Shown here in pieces: positions 8,728 to 9,086 of a stretch of DNA of 9,086 nucleotides (position 1 is its first letter; each line of letters begins with the position of its first letter). The notes below the pieces were generated by a model. The model worked only from the letters and a program-made list of their open reading frames with translations. It was not told where the DNA came from and did not search any database. The position numbers and the translations under genes were made by a program. The stretch lies in NCBI GenBank assembly GCA_964587515.1, contig CAZPMO010000192.1:1-9086 (forward strand), given 5' to 3'. This stretch comes from CAZPMO01 sp964587515 (GTDB taxonomy: Bacteria; Pseudomonadota; Alphaproteobacteria; MPNO01).

Positions 8728-9086
8728 TTACCAGAAGTCGCCACGGACATACTCACCGGCGCTGTGGTTGACGGACCCATGGCCGGAGAACTCTTTGCCG
8801 ACATTGGGATAGACCGAACTGTCATCGGTCATCAGGTACGACTTGCGACTGGCGTTCTTGACGATGATCGGGCGCAACGTCTTTGAGTTGACGTTGGTCA
8901 CATGGAAGGACCGTACTTCGCCGTCACGCTCGACCAGTGAGACTACGGCGGCTTTCTTCGGCACCGGCTTGTTGCGATGCGCGTTCTTGGCTTTGCCACC
9001 AACATAGGTTTCATCAACCTCAACGACCTTGTTGTCGCCCCCGATGGGGCCACGACTAGGGTCGATGGCGCACTCGCGCAGCCGGT
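8728..9086 (-). pseudogene. IS1595-family transposase, C-terminally truncated; 5' part beyond window
   Basis: Read on the minus strand from 9084, the frame is open to TAA at 8730-8728. It encodes VEVDETYVGGKAKNAHRNKP, then a core with VVSLVERDGEVRSFHV, MTDDSSVYPNVG and finally GEYVRGDFW followed by stop. These are hallmarks of the ISXO2/IS1595-type DDE transposase domain: the first catalytic Asp is in VEVDET (codon at 9015-9013) and the second in MTDD. Family members continue past GD with a TNT.EG-like segment carrying the third catalytic residue and then about 50-60 more residues; here all of that is missing. The three frames after the stop show no recognisable continuation, so this is truncation and not a simple frameshift. 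The zinc-ribbon N-terminal part should lie beyond 9086. The remnant is almost certainly inactive and shows that an insertion sequence once landed downstream of thiD. An internal GTG at 8964 is not a gene start. Confidence 0.85.

Noticed and set aside
8670..8730. Frameshift that might restore the transposase C-terminus
   Set aside because: None of the three minus-strand frames after the stop shows the expected TNT.EG...KRG segment, so truncation is the better explanation.

Overview
The window is a GC-rich (A+T-poor third positions, many GCC/GGC/CGC codons) stretch of bacterial chromosome. Protein content and gene order point to an alphaproteobacterium, most likely of the Rhodospirillales type: the end of the Tol-Pal cluster (pal, cpoB/ybgF) runs straight into tilS, ftsH, folP, glmM and thiD, all on the + strand. 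This assignment is from remembered family features and synteny; no search was run.

Layout. Positions 1-172 are a leader without a supportable gene (tolB would be expected just upstream). Positions 173-1769 carry pal and cpoB, which keep the outer membrane attached to peptidoglycan and coordinate envelope constriction. tilS (1760-3106) overlaps the end of cpoB by 10 nt and modifies the AUA-reading isoleucine tRNA. An AT-rich 96-nt gap then precedes ftsH (3203-5146), the membrane AAA+ zinc protease. folP (DHPS, 5143-6267) overlaps the ftsH stop codon by 4 nt, but a strong terminator-like hairpin (5163-5187) lies inside its first codons, so its start and its co-transcription with ftsH are open. 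glmM (6338-7684) makes glucosamine-1-phosphate for peptidoglycan and LPS, and thiD (7699-8511) follows 14 nt later for thiamine pyrimidine synthesis.

Downstream of thiD the character changes. Positions 8512-8727 are more AT-rich and hold a 56-codon ORF that looks like a small alphaproteobacterial hypothetical protein. Facing it on the minus strand, and abutting it stop to stop, is a 3'-truncated IS1595-type transposase (8728-9086) that runs off the window. This marks the end of the conserved housekeeping block and the start of a rearranged accessory edge.

Overall these are well-known housekeeping genes, intact and with their catalytic motifs. I see no convincing evidence of a new biological system. 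The points most worth a second look are the ftsH/folP junction hairpin, the ~110-residue N-terminal extension of DHPS with a Leu replacing the conserved Pro of its first motif, and the ORF/IS junction at 8727/8728.
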